6,792 nt of DNA from assembly GCA_965652545.1 (NCBI GenBank), contig CBFGWV010000261.1:1-6792 (forward strand). The letters are read 5' to 3'. Under the pieces are notes generated by a model that saw nothing but the letters and a program-made list of their open reading frames with translations, made no database searches and was not told the origin of the DNA. Shown piece after piece: positions 5,915 through 6,792 of the stretch. The stretch's first letter is position 1. Each line of letters opens with the position of its first letter. Both the position numbers and the translations under genes were made by a program. The DNA comes from CBFGWV01 sp965652545. GTDB lineage: Bacteria > Pseudomonadota > Gammaproteobacteria > Competibacterales > Competibacteraceae.

Positions 5915-6664
5915 TTACGCGACGATCGCCCACGGAATGCAGAATGGCTCCCCCCGATGCCGTCCACCGTGCGCTTCGATCTCGAACGCCTGCGCCAGCA
6001 CTGGGTCGGCCAGGGGCGGTGCGCCGCTGGCGACGACTCGCCCCTCCCGCATCACGACCAGTCGGTGGCAAAAACGCGCCGCCAGAGTGAGGTCGTGGAT
6101 GACCACGATCACAGCCATGCCGGTATCGGCCAGCGAGCGCAGCAAGCTCATGAACTGGAGCTGGTAGCGCGGGTCGAGGTTGGCCACCGGTTCGTCGGCC
6201 AGCAGCACGCGCGGTCGCCCGGCAAGGACGCGTGCCAGCAGTACCCGGGCGCGCTCGCCGCCCGATAGCGCGTTCACGGCGCGCTCGCCCAGGCGGTGCA
6301 CGTCGGTGAGCGTCATGGCCTCGTCGATGGCCTGGGTATCCGCATCGCCATGGACGAGGCGGCCCAGGCTGACGACTTCGTGCACGGCCATGTCCCAGCG
6401 GCAGTCGCCTTGTTGCGCCAGGTAGCCGACATGGCGGGCACGCTCGCGCGCGGTGATGGCGTAGAGGTCGCGGCCGTTCAGGGTGATGCGGCCGGCGCTA
6501 GGGGGGACGAGGCCGGCCAGGGTGCGCACGAGGGTGGATTTGCCCGCGCCGTTGGGCCCGATCAACCCGACCAGTTCGCCGCGTTCGGCGGCGAAGTCGA
6601 CGGCGTTCAGCAGGCGGCGGCCGGCGGTGTCCAGAGTCAGTGCGGTGGCGGTGATTGCGCTCAT
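5915..6664 (-). CDS. ABC transporter ATP-binding protein, FecE/BtuD/HmuV type
   Basis: A 249-residue cytoplasmic ATPase that powers a FecCD-type importer, the class that brings in ferric siderophores, heme or cobalamin from the periplasm. All catalytic motifs are intact: Walker A GPNGAGKST (36-44), the Q-loop glutamine at 84 in GYLAQQ, the signature LSGGE (133-137), Walker B VLLADE (153-158) with catalytic E158, a D-loop NLDP (162-165), and the switch histidine H190 in VVIHDL. The C-terminus (VMREGRVVASGAP, then a short tail) matches this subfamily. The ATG overlaps the stop of the upstream permease gene (ATGA at 6664-6661), so the two are translationally coupled; GAAGG ten bases upstream may also serve as ribosome-binding site. 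The ligand cannot be told from the ATPase. Its nearness to a Zur-controlled gene makes a metal chelate attractive but unproven. Confidence 0.93.
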   Translation of the reverse strand: MSAITATALTLDTAGRRLLNAVDFAAERGELVGLIGPNGAGKSTLVRTLAGLVPPSAGRITLNGRDLYAITARERARHVGYLAQQGDCRWDMAVHEVVSLGRLVHGDADTQAIDEAMTLTDVHRLGERAVNALSGGERARVLLARVLAGRPRVLLADEPVANLDPRYQLQFMSLLRSLADTGMAVIVVIHDLTLAARFCHRLVVMREGRVVASGAPPLADPVLAQAFEIEAHGGRHRGEPFCIPWAIVA

Positions 6665-6792
6665 GGCCGTTTCGCCTTCAATAGAAGATGTAGGAAGAAC
6701 GGCGCACCGATGATGGCCGTGACCACGCCGAGCTGAAGCTCACGCCCACCGATGCCGATGCGGGTGAACTGGTCGGCGAGCAACAGCAGGAT
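6661..6792 (-). CDS. FecCD family ABC transporter permease, C-terminal fragment (5' end outside window)
   Basis: The last 43 residues of an inner-membrane permease, read from the right edge of the window to the TGA at 6663-6661. It begins ILLLLADQFTRIG and ends with the family's conserved close: ELQLGVVTAIIGAPFF (18-33 of the fragment), then HLLLKAKRP. This AD...E-P/Q-LGVVTA-IGAPFF pattern is characteristic of FecCD/BtuC permeases; glutamine replaces the common proline in ELPxG. The ATG of the ATPase gene lies inside its stop, as expected for permease and ATPase subunits of one importer. The N-terminal helices and any binding-protein gene lie outside the window, so the substrate cannot be judged. 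Confidence 0.9.
   Translation of the reverse strand: MLLLLADQFTRIGIGGRELQLGVVTAIIGAPFFLHLLLKAKRP

Noticed and set aside
5903..6736. Several plus-strand open frames over the ABC ATPase gene
   Set aside because: The minus strand has every ABC ATPase motif in order, so these are shadows.

Overview
The window is about 62-65% GC by eye and reads as ordinary chromosomal DNA from a proteobacterium, most likely a gammaproteobacterium. The main pointers are an E. coli-type Zur operator core (TGTTAT-N3-ATAACA), a DUF6279-type lipoprotein, a ZigA-type COG0523 GTPase and an intergenic palindromic repeat of a kind I associate, from memory, with Halomonas-like and related halophilic gammaproteobacteria. 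Genus cannot be settled from the sequence alone. No RNA genes, insertion sequences or CRISPR arrays are visible, and no gene-free stretch exceeds 300 bases.

Region 1 (1-3044, + strand) is a compact TAXI-type TRAP transporter operon. It holds the C-terminal third of the periplasmic solute-binding protein (cut by the window edge), a small exported DUF1850 protein starting 3 bases after its stop, and a large fused DctQ-DctM permease whose ATG overlaps the DUF1850 stop. Together they should make a sodium- or proton-driven uptake system for an organic acid or similar solute; the substrate cannot be read from the sequence.

Region 2 (3045-3307) is a 263-base gap dominated by a 30-base inverted repeat (29 of 30 positions matching) enclosing two smaller hairpins. 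It is followed by a stand-alone outer-envelope lipoprotein gene of the DUF6279 family (3308-4198).

Region 3 (4199-5522) is a zinc-starvation unit: a near-consensus Zur box 28 bases upstream of a ZigA-like zinc metallochaperone GTPase. Zinc-bound Zur is expected to block transcription, so the gene should be expressed when zinc is scarce.

Region 4 (5572-6792, - strand) converges on region 3. From right to left it holds the C-terminal end of a FecCD-family permease (cut by the window edge), its ATPase (ATGA overlap, so translationally coupled), a 124-base gap with a small perfect dyad, and an unrecognised 72-residue protein. The permease and ATPase form part of an importer for a chelated metal, heme or cobalamin; whether it is linked to the zinc response next door is open.
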